Origin: Methanobacterium petrolearium
GTDB taxonomy: Archaea; Methanobacteriota; Methanobacteria; Methanobacteriales; Methanobacteriaceae
Direction of reading: 5' to 3'
Length of the DNA: 64,000 nucleotides
Assembly: GCF_017873625.1 (NCBI RefSeq)
Contig: NZ_JAGGKL010000002.1
Span: forward strand, 1-64,000
This document shows, piece by piece, positions 1-10,022 of this stretch (its first letter is position 1; every line of letters starts with the position of its first letter). A model generated the notes under the pieces. The model saw only the letters and a list, made by a program, of their open reading frames with translations, was not told where the DNA came from and made no database searches. The position numbers and the translations under genes are program-made.

Positions 1-165
1 AAAGAACAACCTTCTAAAAATTAAAAATTTACCAAAAAAATTTTATAACCAAAACAAAAAAAATCATCATATCACTAGAAAATCAGACAGTGTCTGATGA
101 TTCATACAAAAAAATATGTTAAAATCAATTTAATTAGGGAGTAAATGATTTATTTTGTTCAAATT

Positions 166-1593
166 TTAAGATTCCTTTAATTTTTGATACCATCCTTTAC
201 CAGTACTTCCCTTTAATCTGGGAAGTATAAAACTGCGCAGAATGATCTGGAAGATCACGCTTATCATATGGCGATGTTTCATCAGATATTTAGGTCTTGA
301 ATAAAATTTTAGATATGCTTCTGCCAGTTTTCTTTCAACCATCGCCTTGGTTAAACCTAGCTGTTCATACTTCAAAACCGGCTTCAAAACGGTATATTTA
401 TCCCAGTTGTTGGTGTCAATCAATCCTTTTTTGTGAAGTTCTTGATAGATAGGGGTCCCTGGAAATGGTGTTAAAATGGAGTATTGACTGTAGTCTGGAT
501 TTAACTTTATGGAGAAATCAATGGTCTGATCTATGTCTTCTTTGGTTTCACCAGGATAACCCAGTATAAATGAAGTTAAAACTTCTAAACCTACATTCTT
601 GGCACTTTTAACAGCAGTTTCTGCTTCTTGAAGGGTAATTCCTTTTTTCATCAAATCCAAAATTCGCTGAGATCCTGATTCAACACCGTAGTATAAGGTG
701 CTCATACCTGCCTTTTTCAGTTTCCTGAGCAAATTATTATCAACCATATCCACTCGAGAGGAGGCAACGAAACTCACATCTAAGTTTCTATCTTCAATTT
801 CCTGGGCTATTTGAGAGGCTCTTTTTTTGTTGAGCATGAATGTGTCATCCATGAATGCTATGTCCCTTAGTTTATATTTATGCAGTAATTCCTCGATTTC
901 GTCAACTACATTCTCAGGACTGCGGGATCTGAATTTTTTACCCATGATCAACGACGAAGAACAGTATCCACACGAGTAAACACATCCTCTACTGGTGATC
1001 ATCCCTCCGGATTGTTCTCGAGAAACACCATAAGAATCGAATGGCACCAAGTGTCTAGCAGGTAAAGGTAGGGAATCCAGATCCTTTATAAGAGGTCTGG
1101 GGGGAGTGAATTTGATGTTTCCTTCCTTCAGATCTTTGTATGCAATTCCACTAACTTCTTCCAGATCTCTGCCATGGTTATCAATCTGATTTTCAGTCAG
1201 ATCAACCATGGTTTTTTCACCCTCACCCCTAACAACCACATCAATGCCCTCCGAAGTTTTTAAAATATTTTCAGGCATGAATGTTGGATGAGGGCCACCT
1301 ATCACGAATAAAGAGTCAGGTAGGAATTTTTTTGCAAACTCCATATACTTCAGGGCGGTGTTTATGGTGGAAGTGGTTGCGGTAATTGCCATTATCTGAG
1401 GATTTAGTTTGGCTGCAATTTCAGATACCTTCTCATATCCCATCTGCATTAAATCATCATCAATTATTTTAACAGAAAATGAAGCATTTTCCAGGGAAGA
1501 TGCCAAGTACATCAGATTCAGTGGAGGAGTGATGAATCCTAAACTATTTTTCACAGCATTCTCATCATAGGGGTTTATTAATATCACATCCAT
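166..1593 (-). CDS. B12-binding-domain radical SAM protein
   Basis: A 475-residue protein with an N-terminal cobalamin-binding-like Rossmann domain (roughly residues 1-140, including GGPHPTFMPE) followed by a radical SAM barrel whose cluster motif is C204-xxx-C208-xx-C211 (RGCVYSCGYC). This architecture (BchE/P-methylase-like) usually catalyses radical methylation or ring formation, but the substrate cannot be read from sequence. I chose ATG 1593 because an AAGGCTGAT site lies just upstream; a TTG nine codons earlier has no such site. It follows a second radical SAM gene by 4 bases on the same strand, so the two are almost certainly co-transcribed. The family call is firm; the reaction is unknown. 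Confidence 0.88.
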   Translation of the reverse strand: MDVILINPYDENAVKNSLGFITPPLNLMYLASSLENASFSVKIIDDDLMQMGYEKVSEIAAKLNPQIMAITATTSTINTALKYMEFAKKFLPDSLFVIGGPHPTFMPENILKTSEGIDVVVRGEGEKTMVDLTENQIDNHGRDLEEVSGIAYKDLKEGNIKFTPPRPLIKDLDSLPLPARHLVPFDSYGVSREQSGGMITSRGCVYSCGYCSSSLIMGKKFRSRSPENVVDEIEELLHKYKLRDIAFMDDTFMLNKKRASQIAQEIEDRNLDVSFVASSRVDMVDNNLLRKLKKAGMSTLYYGVESGSQRILDLMKKGITLQEAETAVKSAKNVGLEVLTSFILGYPGETKEDIDQTIDFSIKLNPDYSQYSILTPFPGTPIYQELHKKGLIDTNNWDKYTVLKPVLKYEQLGLTKAMVERKLAEAYLKFYSRPKYLMKHRHMISVIFQIILRSFILPRLKGSTGKGWYQKLKES

Positions 1594-1597
1594 CGTA

Positions 1598-3136
1598 TCA
1601 GCCTTCAACTTTAAGATCAATTAAAATTCTACCATCTGGAAGTTCTTGAGCAGCATTAAGTCTTTTTTTAATATTCATCCATTCGTTATTGTTGTTGATG
1701 CATCCTGGATCCGGTGCCAGTATATCATTAAAATAGTTGTATGCTCTGGCTCTGCATCCTCCGCAAATAAATTGGGATTCACACACCCCGCAATGCCCAT
1801 GTAGGATGTTTTTATCACGTAATTTCAGTAATAGATCATTATTTTTCCATAAAACATTAAAATCATCAGAAAGAATGTTGCCTAGACGCACCTCTTCGGT
1901 GTGAGGGAAAAAAACGCAGGGGAATATGTCTCCATTGGGTTCTAAGCTAAGATAAAACCTTCCAGCCCCACAACCTCCTATAAAATCAGCGAGTTTTTTC
2001 AAAGAGTTATTGATATACTCTGGATTGTAGAAATGTGTTGGAATAATATTAGATTTTTGGGAGGCTAAAGATTTTGCAATCCTTGCATATTGTGGTGCAG
2101 TGGATAAGATTTGCATTTCCCCTTTCCCATTTTGTGAATATGCATCTTCCAGTAAACTCTGCCTCATTTCTGGCGAAATGTCCATGTCCATGATTTTGCT
2201 ACCATTTCCAGTGGGTATGAAATTGTAAAGCATGAACCACTGGACACCCAATTCCCTTACAAACTCCATCATCAAGGGTATTTCATTGAAATTATGTTCA
2301 GTTACTGTGGTGGCAACTTCCACAAATAGGTCAGCTTCAACACAGTTATTAATAGCCTGAACAGCCTTATCCCAGGCACCGTTAACTCCCCGGAATGAAT
2401 CATGTGTGGCAGGGTCCAGACCATCAAGACTTATCTGTACAAACTCTAACCCAGAATCAACATATTTATCAACATTTTTTTGTTTAGAAAGGGAATATCC
2501 ATTGGTGGCCATGGCTGCAAACATTCCCTGATCCTTTGAATGTTGGATGAATTCATGGATGCAAGGATGGATGGTTGGTTCACCTCCGGAAAATGCCACA
2601 GAAGTTACACCCGATTCGGCAAGAATGTCAAGGCCTTTAATAATTTGTTGATAATTCAGTTCGTCTTTATCTTTACGTCCTGCGTTTTCATAGCAATGTT
2701 CACATTTCATATTGCATCTTCTGGTGATGTTCCACACCACCTGGAATGGTGCACCCGGTACAAATGGTTTCTGAACTCCGAATAAGGCTATGCCTTTAAT
2801 AACGCTACTTAAACCTTTTACCCAGTATGGATCTTCCATTACTTCCCTGAATTCAGATTCTGAGACTCTAAAATTAGCAAATCCTTTATTTATAAGGTAA
2901 GTTATGATCTTAGATAGTAACCTGCAGATTATGCATGCATCTTCCCTTTTACCTAAAAATAGTTCCAAACCAACTTCTAATCGATTGGTACCATCCTTTT
3001 CGCAGTGTTCTAATGTTTTTTTAAGAAGTAATCTGGAAAATGGATTATTAGCAATACTTTCGAAAGTACCTATCATACTTTCTAAATTATCATCGGATGG
3101 ATCAGCATCATCTTCTCTTTCAACGTCATTTGTCAC
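1598..3136 (-). CDS. Radical SAM/SPASM-type protein with Cys-containing N-terminal domain
   Basis: A 512-residue radical SAM enzyme. The first ~125 residues form a separate domain with CEKDGTNRLE and CIIC motifs, which could bind metal. The radical SAM motif is C141-xxx-C145-xx-C148 (RRCNMKCEHC), followed by GGEPTIHP. The C-terminal part has a Cys-rich SPASM/Twitch-like segment (GGCGAGRFYLS, then CGVCESQFICGGCRAR), typical of peptide- or cofactor-modifying enzymes that carry extra Fe-S clusters. GTG 3136 has GAGGGG eight bases upstream; a GTG three codons earlier is an alternative. It is the first gene of a two-gene unit with the B12-type radical SAM gene. AhbD/PqqE-like roles are possible but not shown. 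Confidence 0.85.
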   Translation of the reverse strand: MTNDVEREDDADPSDDNLESMIGTFESIANNPFSRLLLKKTLEHCEKDGTNRLEVGLELFLGKREDACIICRLLSKIITYLINKGFANFRVSESEFREVMEDPYWVKGLSSVIKGIALFGVQKPFVPGAPFQVVWNITRRCNMKCEHCYENAGRKDKDELNYQQIIKGLDILAESGVTSVAFSGGEPTIHPCIHEFIQHSKDQGMFAAMATNGYSLSKQKNVDKYVDSGLEFVQISLDGLDPATHDSFRGVNGAWDKAVQAINNCVEADLFVEVATTVTEHNFNEIPLMMEFVRELGVQWFMLYNFIPTGNGSKIMDMDISPEMRQSLLEDAYSQNGKGEMQILSTAPQYARIAKSLASQKSNIIPTHFYNPEYINNSLKKLADFIGGCGAGRFYLSLEPNGDIFPCVFFPHTEEVRLGNILSDDFNVLWKNNDLLLKLRDKNILHGHCGVCESQFICGGCRARAYNYFNDILAPDPGCINNNNEWMNIKKRLNAAQELPDGRILIDLKVEG

Positions 3137-3415
3137 TTCATGCACCCCTCAATCGGTCACAAATAACTATTTAAGGATCAAAATAAACTTTTCAGATAAA
3201 AAGAGTGGTAATGAATTCATAATAAAATAAAAGTTTTATCTTATTACAGCTTATTTCACCTTAATATAAATTAAACTGTATAGTTTATAAATTTTTCCGA
3301 ATCCCATAATTGTAAAGCTATTAATAAGCCATGATACAAAAGTGTGATAAGAAGGCTACAGAATAGGATAATTGTACAATTTGGTAGTGTATTGTAATTT
3401 TATTGAAGGTTTACA
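3137..3415. other. Divergent intergenic region, promoters of radical SAM operon and kinase
   Basis: This 279-base AT-rich gap separates two diverging genes. It holds TATA-like stretches (for example TTTATAAATTTT near 3284) and an AAGGTTT ribosome site just before the kinase start. I see no small gene or strong hairpin. Confidence 0.4.
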
Positions 3416-5434
3416 ATGTCATCTAAAAACAAATCCAGAGAAGTACTTGGAAATGAATTAGAAAGGTTAAAAGAGGATTATATCGAACTAAACTCTGGTT
3501 TAAAAATTGAAAAAGAATATGATGGTCAACTAGTCATAAATGAACGATTTTTATCTCAAATTGTTATGGAATTTGTAGAAATTCCTTTAGAAATGGACAT
3601 ATACGATTTTTTGGCTGAAAAGTTGAAAGGATTATTCAAAGATGCTATCATCTTGGTAAGTGCCTATGATGAAGATTCTGATAGTTTCAGAATTTGTTCA
3701 ATTTCAGGTCAAAGAAAAACTGTGGAGGAATTATCCCAAAAAGTTTTAGGTCGAAGCATGTTTGGTTTGAATATTCCACGCAGTATAAACTATGGTCTTT
3801 TTTTAACGGGTCATCTTAATAAGATGGATGAAGGCTTGCATCAACTTTTATTAGGCAGAGTATCCAGGAATATTTGTCAGTCCATTGAAAAATCATTGTG
3901 TCTTGGGAGGATCTACAACATTGGTTTAAGTTGTAAAGGAAGAATGTATGGAGCTGTGGACATAGGCTTAAAAAAGGGCACTAAAATTGAAAATAAGGAG
4001 TTTATAGAAGTTTTAGTTAAGATGGCGGCAGTGGTTATAGAGAGGCGAAGAGCTGAGACTAAAATTTTAGAAAATGAAGCCAAATACCGCAGTTATGTAG
4101 ATAATGCCCCATATGGTATTATCGTAACTGATGAAAACGGCCGTTATCTTGAAGTGAATGAAATGGTCAGTGACATAACAGGATATTCCAAAGAAGAACT
4201 TTTTAAAATGGGTATTCCTGGTTTAGTCCCATTAAAATATCTGGAAGGAGTTACCAAAGAACTTTTGAATTCACAACTGACAGAACAGGCTGCTTTAGAA
4301 TTCAAATTCCTGCATAAAAATGGTCAGACGAGAAATGGGACCATAAAATGTGTTAAACTTCCAAAAAAGAAATATTTAGGGTTTTTAACTGATGTTACCC
4401 AGCGAATGAAGGCAGAGGAAGACTTAAAATTAAGCAAATTTTGCTTGGAAAATGCTATTTCTCTAGCTAATTTGGCTAACTGGGAATTTGACATATTTAA
4501 GAGAAGTTTCACCTTTAATGATCGTTTTTATACCATGTGTGGCACAACAGCAGAAGAAGAGGGTGGTTATTTGCTGTCTGTGGATGACTATATAAAAGAA
4601 TTTGTACACCCTGACGATGCTCAAATTGTTGAAGATGCCATCACCAAATCAGATACTAATCTGGAGTACAGGATAATTCGTCGAGATGGTGAGACCCGTT
4701 ATATAGTTTCAAATGTTAAATTTGTCAAAGGTGAGGAAGGTAACCTTATCAATGTCTACGGCACAAACCAAGATATTACAAACATTAAAGAGACTCAGAA
4801 AAAGTTAGAAATTGCTCTGGAAGAAAAAGAGATGCTTATTAAAGAAATACACCACAGAGTTAAAAACAATTTAATGGTGATATCTAGTCTATTGAACCTG
4901 CAGTCTCAGCATATTGAAGATGAAGATGTCTTAAGTGTTTTCCGTGAGAGCGAAAATCGGGCAAAATCCATGGCTCTTATACACGAAAGCCTGTATCGTT
5001 CCACTGATCTAAAGCAAATAGATTTTGGTGATTACATCCGCTCTCTAACCAAAAATTTGTTCTACACTTATGTGCCTGATCCAAATCGCATAAAACTAAA
5101 TTTAAAAGTAGAAGATTTAATGATAGATATTAACACTGCAGTTCCTTTAGGGTTGATAGTTAATGAGATTGTAACCAACAGTATGAAATACGCATTTCCC
5201 GGGGATGAAACTGGAGAAATCACGGTTGAATTCTACCCAGAAAATGAAACTTTAATCTTGCGAGTAGCTGATGATGGTATAGGATTACCTGATGATTTAG
5301 ATTTAGAAAAAATTAGTTCATTGGGTTTACAAATTGTAAACAACCTTACTCACCAAATTGATGGTGAGATCGAGGTTGGTGGAACTAATGGTGCAGAAAT
5401 TAAAATTAAGTTTAAAGAATTTGAGAAAAAATGA
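3416..5434 (+). CDS. Sensor histidine kinase (GAF-like, two PAS, HisKA_2, HATPase)
   Basis: A 672-residue soluble sensor kinase with no membrane segments. Residues ~35-205 look like a GAF-type domain, ~220-335 and ~340-455 are two PAS domains (the first begins YRSYVDNAPYGIIVTDENGR), ~466-545 is a HisKA_2 dimerisation domain with EIHHRVKNN (likely phosphoacceptor His480), and ~570-668 is the ATPase with NEIVTNSMKYA and DDGIGLP. This HWE/HisKA_2 class is common in methanogens and often lacks an adjacent receiver; none is seen here. It is monocistronic and convergent with the V4R gene. The input signal and output partner are unknown. Confidence 0.92.
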   Translation: MSSKNKSREVLGNELERLKEDYIELNSGLKIEKEYDGQLVINERFLSQIVMEFVEIPLEMDIYDFLAEKLKGLFKDAIILVSAYDEDSDSFRICSISGQRKTVEELSQKVLGRSMFGLNIPRSINYGLFLTGHLNKMDEGLHQLLLGRVSRNICQSIEKSLCLGRIYNIGLSCKGRMYGAVDIGLKKGTKIENKEFIEVLVKMAAVVIERRRAETKILENEAKYRSYVDNAPYGIIVTDENGRYLEVNEMVSDITGYSKEELFKMGIPGLVPLKYLEGVTKELLNSQLTEQAALEFKFLHKNGQTRNGTIKCVKLPKKKYLGFLTDVTQRMKAEEDLKLSKFCLENAISLANLANWEFDIFKRSFTFNDRFYTMCGTTAEEEGGYLLSVDDYIKEFVHPDDAQIVEDAITKSDTNLEYRIIRRDGETRYIVSNVKFVKGEEGNLINVYGTNQDITNIKETQKKLEIALEEKEMLIKEIHHRVKNNLMVISSLLNLQSQHIEDEDVLSVFRESENRAKSMALIHESLYRSTDLKQIDFGDYIRSLTKNLFYTYVPDPNRIKLNLKVEDLMIDINTAVPLGLIVNEIVTNSMKYAFPGDETGEITVEFYPENETLILRVADDGIGLPDDLDLEKISSLGLQIVNNLTHQIDGEIEVGGTNGAEIKIKFKEFEKK

Positions 5435-5533
5435 TTATATTAATTTAGGAGCAAAAAATCAGGAAACCAGAGTTTACATGAACTGTATAAAGAGTTTTTT
5501 TCTCACTGTTTTTAGCCAAATTTCACAAACATT

Positions 5534-6157
5534 TTATTCATTTCCTGGTTCCTTTATTTCAACATTAAATTGACAGAAGGAGTAACCACTGGTCCAGCAC
5601 CTTACCTCCTCTGCAAAAACCTTTTTATCTGTAAATTCCCCCAACAGGCCAATGATCATACCTGTTTCGAAGTAGCAGGTTGGTTTTCCTATGTTAGGCA
5701 AACCACAACATTCAATACATTCATAAACTCTTAAATCAAGCCTTTTACCATCTTCTATTTTTTCTTCCTTGAAAATATCGAGAATACCTATTTTATATTT
5801 GGCTAAAAAAGGAACAATATCTTCAACACTTTTTATTAGGCCGCTTTTGACTAAATTTGTCCCAAGTTCTATTCCACCAACCATGTCGGTACCATATCCT
5901 GCTTTAGTCAAAGAAACTGGATTTTTTGAGCTTCCAATCCTAAACGTGGTGACGTAAAGTGTGTCAAGTTCATCTGTAGCCTTTTTACCTAAAAATGGCC
6001 GTTTAGGATGAATTATATCCGTTAAATCAATATTCATCTTTTTTACAAACTTTCTAGGGCCCATTCGTTGGCCATTGACAGTTTTTTCCTGTTCCAGTTC
6101 TTCTTCTATCAGTAAACGATAATGTTCAACGGCTTTTTTCATTTCCTCATCATTCAT
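5534..6157 (-). CDS. V4R (4-vinyl reductase-like) domain protein
   Basis: A 207-residue protein whose C-terminal half matches the V4R small-molecule-binding fold: CIECCGLPNIGKPTCYFE followed by the closing EEVRCWTSGYSFCQFNVE. V4R proteins bind small hydrophobic or metal-containing ligands and often act as sensors or as chaperones for tetrapyrrole or hydrocarbon chemistry. The several Cys residues would allow metal binding. The start ATG has GAGGAA five bases upstream. It stands alone between the kinase (convergent) and ppk1. The ligand is not deducible. Confidence 0.8.
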   Translation of the reverse strand: MNDEEMKKAVEHYRLLIEEELEQEKTVNGQRMGPRKFVKKMNIDLTDIIHPKRPFLGKKATDELDTLYVTTFRIGSSKNPVSLTKAGYGTDMVGGIELGTNLVKSGLIKSVEDIVPFLAKYKIGILDIFKEEKIEDGKRLDLRVYECIECCGLPNIGKPTCYFETGMIIGLLGEFTDKKVFAEEVRCWTSGYSFCQFNVEIKEPGNE

Positions 6158-6235
6158 TAGAATTCCTCACGGAATTAATGGTGCATATGTGGTGAATTTT
6201 TCTAAAATTTTTTGTTAATACCTGTTAATTCATAT

Positions 6236-8368
6236 TTAAAAAATATACATCTTTAAAAACTGTTTTAACCTGGTTAAAAATGATTCTTTTCTTAGATCTT
6301 TTTTTTCTTTAATTTTTGGAGGTTCATAATGCATAAAATAATCCTGAGAATCAACTAACTCTGCCCCTTCAGTATCTATTCGTTCATAATCACCTTTACT
6401 GTTAACTTTTCTGGATTTAACATTATCACTGAGTATTATCATTAACATACTCATTATTCTTTCCTTTAACAGTTTATTTTCAATTGGGAAAGCAATTTCA
6501 ACTCTTTTTTCAGTGTTCCTGGTCATCAAGTCAGCGCTGGATAAGTATATGGAATTTTTATCTTTGTTACCGAAGCAGTAGATCCTTGAGTGTTCTAAGA
6601 ATCGGCCTACCACGCTGATGATTTTTATGTTTTCAGTTTTCCCAGGTAATCCTGGAACAATACAGCAGATCCCTCTAATGATCAATTTAATTTTAACCCC
6701 TGCGCGTGATGCTTTTTGTAACATGTCAATTAGTTCTCTGTCAGTTAGAGAATTCATTTTCATAATGATGTTTGCAGGCAGCCCCTTCTGGGCGTTATCA
6801 ATTTCTTCATTGATCTTTTTTATTAATCCCTGTTTCAGGCCGAAAGGTGCCACCAGTAACTTTTGATAATCCCCGTTTAAATTGGAAATTGCCATATTTT
6901 TAAAAAACAACATGGCATCTTTTCCAATCTCCGGGTTTCTGGTCATGAAACATAGATCAGTGTATAATTTACAGGTTTTTTCATTGTAGTTACCAGTTCC
7001 CAGTTGAGTGATATACTGAATTTTAGTTCGTTCCCTTCGGGTAATAAGACAAATCTTGGAATGGACCTTATACTCTTCAAATCCGTATAAAACACGGCAA
7101 CCTGCTTCTTTTAGTAAGGTTGCATAGTGGATGTTATTTGCCTCATCAAATCTGGCCCTGAGTTCAATGAGAACCGTAACATCCTTCCCATTCTCACAGG
7201 CTTCCAGTAAATATTTTATCACAGAAGAAGATCTCGCCAGCCTGTAAATAGTGATCTGAACGGATATAACATTTTTATCATTGGCAGCTTCTTTCAATAA
7301 CCTTAAAAAAGGGTCTATGGAATCATAGGGATAGTAAAGTAAAATATCCTTCTTTTTCAGTTGGGGAATTATTTTCCCGTTACCAATGGTTTTGGGGATC
7401 TTGGGATAATATGGATTGAAGGATAATTTATGAAAGAGTACTGTATCCACATCCTCAACATGGTCAAATAATTTATCTACATAGCTCATATCCAGCGGAG
7501 TACTGGAAACCATCACCTGATTTTCATTAATATTCAATTTATTACACAGAAAATTGGTTAATTTGGGATGGGTGTACTTGTAAAATTCTAATCTAATTGG
7601 AGCTAAACGGGTTCTTTTCTTTAAAATTTTTTTCATATAACCCATGTAGTCCTCATCTTCATCCATTTGATAATTGGATAAGACAATATCTGCGTTCCTG
7701 GTTACAGAAAGAATGGTCTTGAACTCCACTTCATAGTTGGAGAAGACTCTGTCTGCATATTCAAGTATTATTTTTTCCAATAAAACAAAACGCATCCCAT
7801 TTTTTGGAATATAAAGTAACCTGGGTAATGATGAGGGTATGGGGATGAGTCCAAAGACTTTTTCCCCTTTATCTTTTAGTATCAACATCACATAAAGGGA
7901 TTTATTCAACAAATGGGGAAATGGATGTTGAATATCAATAATCTGGGGGGATAAAACCGGGAAAATATAATCAGAGAAATATTTACTCAAGTATTTTTTT
8001 TCTTTTTTAGTCAAATCATCAAAATTCAGATCACAGATACCTTCTTGCTTTAGGAGAGAATCAACAGTTTTAAATATCTTGTCTCTGCGTTTGAATAAAA
8101 CTTTAGTCTGATCAAATATGGCACCTAACTGGTCATGGGCATTTAAACCGGTTTTGTTATCATAGTAGTCGTTTTCGATAAGGGATAAATCATAGAGACT
8201 TCCACATCTAACCATGTAAAATTCATCCAGATTACTGGTAAAAATAGATATGAATTTCAAACGTTCCAGTAAAGGAACTGAAAGATCTTCTGCTTCTTCT
8301 AAAACTCGGTCATCAAATTTTAGCCAGGATAATTCACGGTTTTGAGTATAACTGTAATCTTTAGACAT
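6236..8368 (-). CDS. ppk1: Polyphosphate kinase 1
   Basis: A 710-residue PPK1, full length for the family, which makes polyphosphate from ATP. The N-terminal domain begins with NRELSWLKFDDRVLEEA, and the core includes YHPYF-like NPYYPKIP, the phosphotransfer motif KVHSKICLIT, and QLGTGNYNEKT, all typical of PPK1. It follows the ppx/gppA gene by a single base, so the two form an operon of opposing activities. The C-terminus carries a short basic tail (KEKKDLRKESF). Assignment is secure. Confidence 0.96.
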   Translation of the reverse strand: MSKDYSYTQNRELSWLKFDDRVLEEAEDLSVPLLERLKFISIFTSNLDEFYMVRCGSLYDLSLIENDYYDNKTGLNAHDQLGAIFDQTKVLFKRRDKIFKTVDSLLKQEGICDLNFDDLTKKEKKYLSKYFSDYIFPVLSPQIIDIQHPFPHLLNKSLYVMLILKDKGEKVFGLIPIPSSLPRLLYIPKNGMRFVLLEKIILEYADRVFSNYEVEFKTILSVTRNADIVLSNYQMDEDEDYMGYMKKILKKRTRLAPIRLEFYKYTHPKLTNFLCNKLNINENQVMVSSTPLDMSYVDKLFDHVEDVDTVLFHKLSFNPYYPKIPKTIGNGKIIPQLKKKDILLYYPYDSIDPFLRLLKEAANDKNVISVQITIYRLARSSSVIKYLLEACENGKDVTVLIELRARFDEANNIHYATLLKEAGCRVLYGFEEYKVHSKICLITRRERTKIQYITQLGTGNYNEKTCKLYTDLCFMTRNPEIGKDAMLFFKNMAISNLNGDYQKLLVAPFGLKQGLIKKINEEIDNAQKGLPANIIMKMNSLTDRELIDMLQKASRAGVKIKLIIRGICCIVPGLPGKTENIKIISVVGRFLEHSRIYCFGNKDKNSIYLSSADLMTRNTEKRVEIAFPIENKLLKERIMSMLMIILSDNVKSRKVNSKGDYERIDTEGAELVDSQDYFMHYEPPKIKEKKDLRKESFLTRLKQFLKMYIF

Positions 8369-8369
8369 T

Positions 8370-9272
8370 TCAGCACCGTTTTAACAATTTTTCATATAAA
8401 TATCCTTCTCTAACGGTATATTTGCTGATCTGCAGTTTTTCACATCCAAAGTAAGATGAAATGGATTCCACTATGATCAAAGCCGGAACAAAGGTATGAA
8501 TCCGGGAAGGTTTTACCTGCAATATCTCAGTATATGTATCCTTTTTTTCTGGCTTAAATTCCATTTTTAGCTTCTTTATCAATTTAATATCTATTAAACC
8601 CTTTTTGGACTTAATTAACTTTAAATCTACCAATATTTTGCCCATGGCGCGAATGTTTCCGCCCACACCACACATAAAAGGGATTTTTTCGTCAGTTTCG
8701 AAGTTGATTTTATCTAATTCAGAATAAACTACATTTTTAATTAATTTACATTCTTTTTCTGTGGGTATAAGGAGAGATACATATTCATTGTACATTTTTA
8801 GGGAACCCACACCTATACTACAGCTTTTAATTATTTTTTTATTCTTGAAAAGTACAATTTCAACACTGCCTCCACCAACATCAATTAAAATTCCATTATC
8901 CTTTTTGAGGGTGGATACCGAGCCATAAAAACTCATTGCTCCTTCTTCTTCACCAGAAAGTACATCAACTTCAATGTTTACATTGTCTTGGATAATTTGG
9001 ATAACCTGGGCACGGTTTTTGATTACCCTGAGGGGGGCCGTGGAAAAGAAACTGTAACATTTCACATTCAAATGGTCTAGATCAGCTTTAATCTCTTTTA
9101 AAAGAGTAATTAACTTTTTAATACCTTCTTTAGTTAGTTTATCTTTTTTGATGTAAAAAATTAAACCCAAATTTTCTTTTCTAGTAAAAATAATGTTTAA
9201 TTTATTATTTTTGTAATTATAAACATTTAATCTAACTGTGTTTGAGCCAATATCTACGATTCCGTATAACAT
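8370..9272 (-). CDS. ppx: Exopolyphosphatase/GppA-type phosphatase
   Basis: A 300-residue Ppx/GppA family ASKHA phosphatase. It shows both phosphate loops, DIGSNTVRLNVY at the N-terminus and DVGGGSVEIVLF near residue 130, plus the conserved Glu region SGEEEGAMSFYGS. At 300 residues it holds only the catalytic ASKHA core and lacks the C-terminal HD-like domain of long bacterial Ppx. GAGGTATTAA precedes the ATG. It is the upstream gene of the ppk1 operon, so it probably hydrolyses polyphosphate and balances PPK1; hydrolysis of pppGpp is a less likely alternative in an archaeon. Confidence 0.9.
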   Translation of the reverse strand: MLYGIVDIGSNTVRLNVYNYKNNKLNIIFTRKENLGLIFYIKKDKLTKEGIKKLITLLKEIKADLDHLNVKCYSFFSTAPLRVIKNRAQVIQIIQDNVNIEVDVLSGEEEGAMSFYGSVSTLKKDNGILIDVGGGSVEIVLFKNKKIIKSCSIGVGSLKMYNEYVSLLIPTEKECKLIKNVVYSELDKINFETDEKIPFMCGVGGNIRAMGKILVDLKLIKSKKGLIDIKLIKKLKMEFKPEKKDTYTEILQVKPSRIHTFVPALIIVESISSYFGCEKLQISKYTVREGYLYEKLLKRC

Positions 9273-9633
9273 TTAATACCTCATTTGTTACTGATCTTAT
9301 TTAGTTTCTTCTTCAAAATTAATTCTTTTCAATCAATACCACATCCTGCAATTATTTTAATTAGCACAATTATGGAAAAATGATTAACTTTGGTGTAAAT
9401 GGTATAAAACCTTGAAATCAGTATGGAGGTTCTAAAATTGAAGTTAGTATGATTTTTCTAAAGATAATAACTGTTGTTGAATCATTTTTCGCAATAAATT
9501 ACCAGTTTTCAACGTTGCTAAATTTAAATTCTGCCCATAAATTCTCATTTAACTTTAAAAGAATAAAATTAAGAGTTTAAATTTGTTAAGTTACTCGTTA
9601 TTTTTTCAAGTGGGGGGATAGGATACTTTTTTT
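9273..9633. other. Intergenic stretch without recognised gene
   Basis: This 361-base AT-rich stretch lies upstream of ppx and downstream of the DUF488 gene. I find no ORF with a ribosome site, no RNA gene and no repeat. It must contain the ppx-ppk1 promoter close to 9280-9330. Confidence 0.4.
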
Positions 9634-9954
9634 TTAAACTGGTAGTTCATTTATACTTTTTATAGTTGAATATAAAAAGGTCACAGTTCCTTTTTCTTTT
9701 TCAGTCTCCCTGATAAATTTTATCAAAGTTTTTTTCCTTTGAAGTTCGTCAATGCTCCCTGCTTCGAGTTTTTCATAGTATAAATTGTCACTTCCCGACC
9801 ATTCTTCAAGTTCTGTAGGGGGTGTTATTTCTTTGAGCCATAAATCAACTTTAACTTCTTTTGAGGATAAGTTTTCAGGCCAGAATTCATCTATTAATAT
9901 TCTGAATCCATCTTCTTCTTGGGGGAGTTCGTTTATACTTTTCAGTCTTAACAT
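9634..9954 (-). CDS. DUF488 family protein
   Basis: A 106-residue protein of the DUF488 (YeaO-like) family: FRILIDEFWPENLSSKEVKVDLWLKE corresponds in order to the family pattern RxLVDRxWPRGLxKxxxxxDxWLKE (shown here in parts: FRILIDEFWPENL, VDLWLKEI). The usual Arg residues of VDRLWPRG are replaced (IDEFWPEN), so the active-site-like pocket is altered. GAGGTGAT precedes the ATG. A 12-bp inverted repeat overlaps the likely promoter. The biochemical function of the family is not established. Confidence 0.8.
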   Translation of the reverse strand: MLRLKSINELPQEEDGFRILIDEFWPENLSSKEVKVDLWLKEITPPTELEEWSGSDNLYYEKLEAGSIDELQRKKTLIKFIRETEKEKGTVTFLYSTIKSINELPV

Positions 9955-9975
9955 TCATAATCACCTCAACAGATT

Positions 9976-10022
9976 TATCATGATTAAACATGATGGTTAA
10001 TTTAACATTATTAATCATGATA
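9976..10022. promoter_or_regulatory. 12-bp inverted repeat over DUF488 promoter
   Basis: TATCATGATTAA (9976-9987) and its exact reverse complement TTAATCATGATA (10011-10022) lie 22-68 bases upstream of the DUF488 start. The outer arm adjoins a TATA-like TTTATATA on the gene's strand. The arrangement suggests a dimeric repressor site covering the promoter. No regulator gene is adjacent. Confidence 0.55.
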
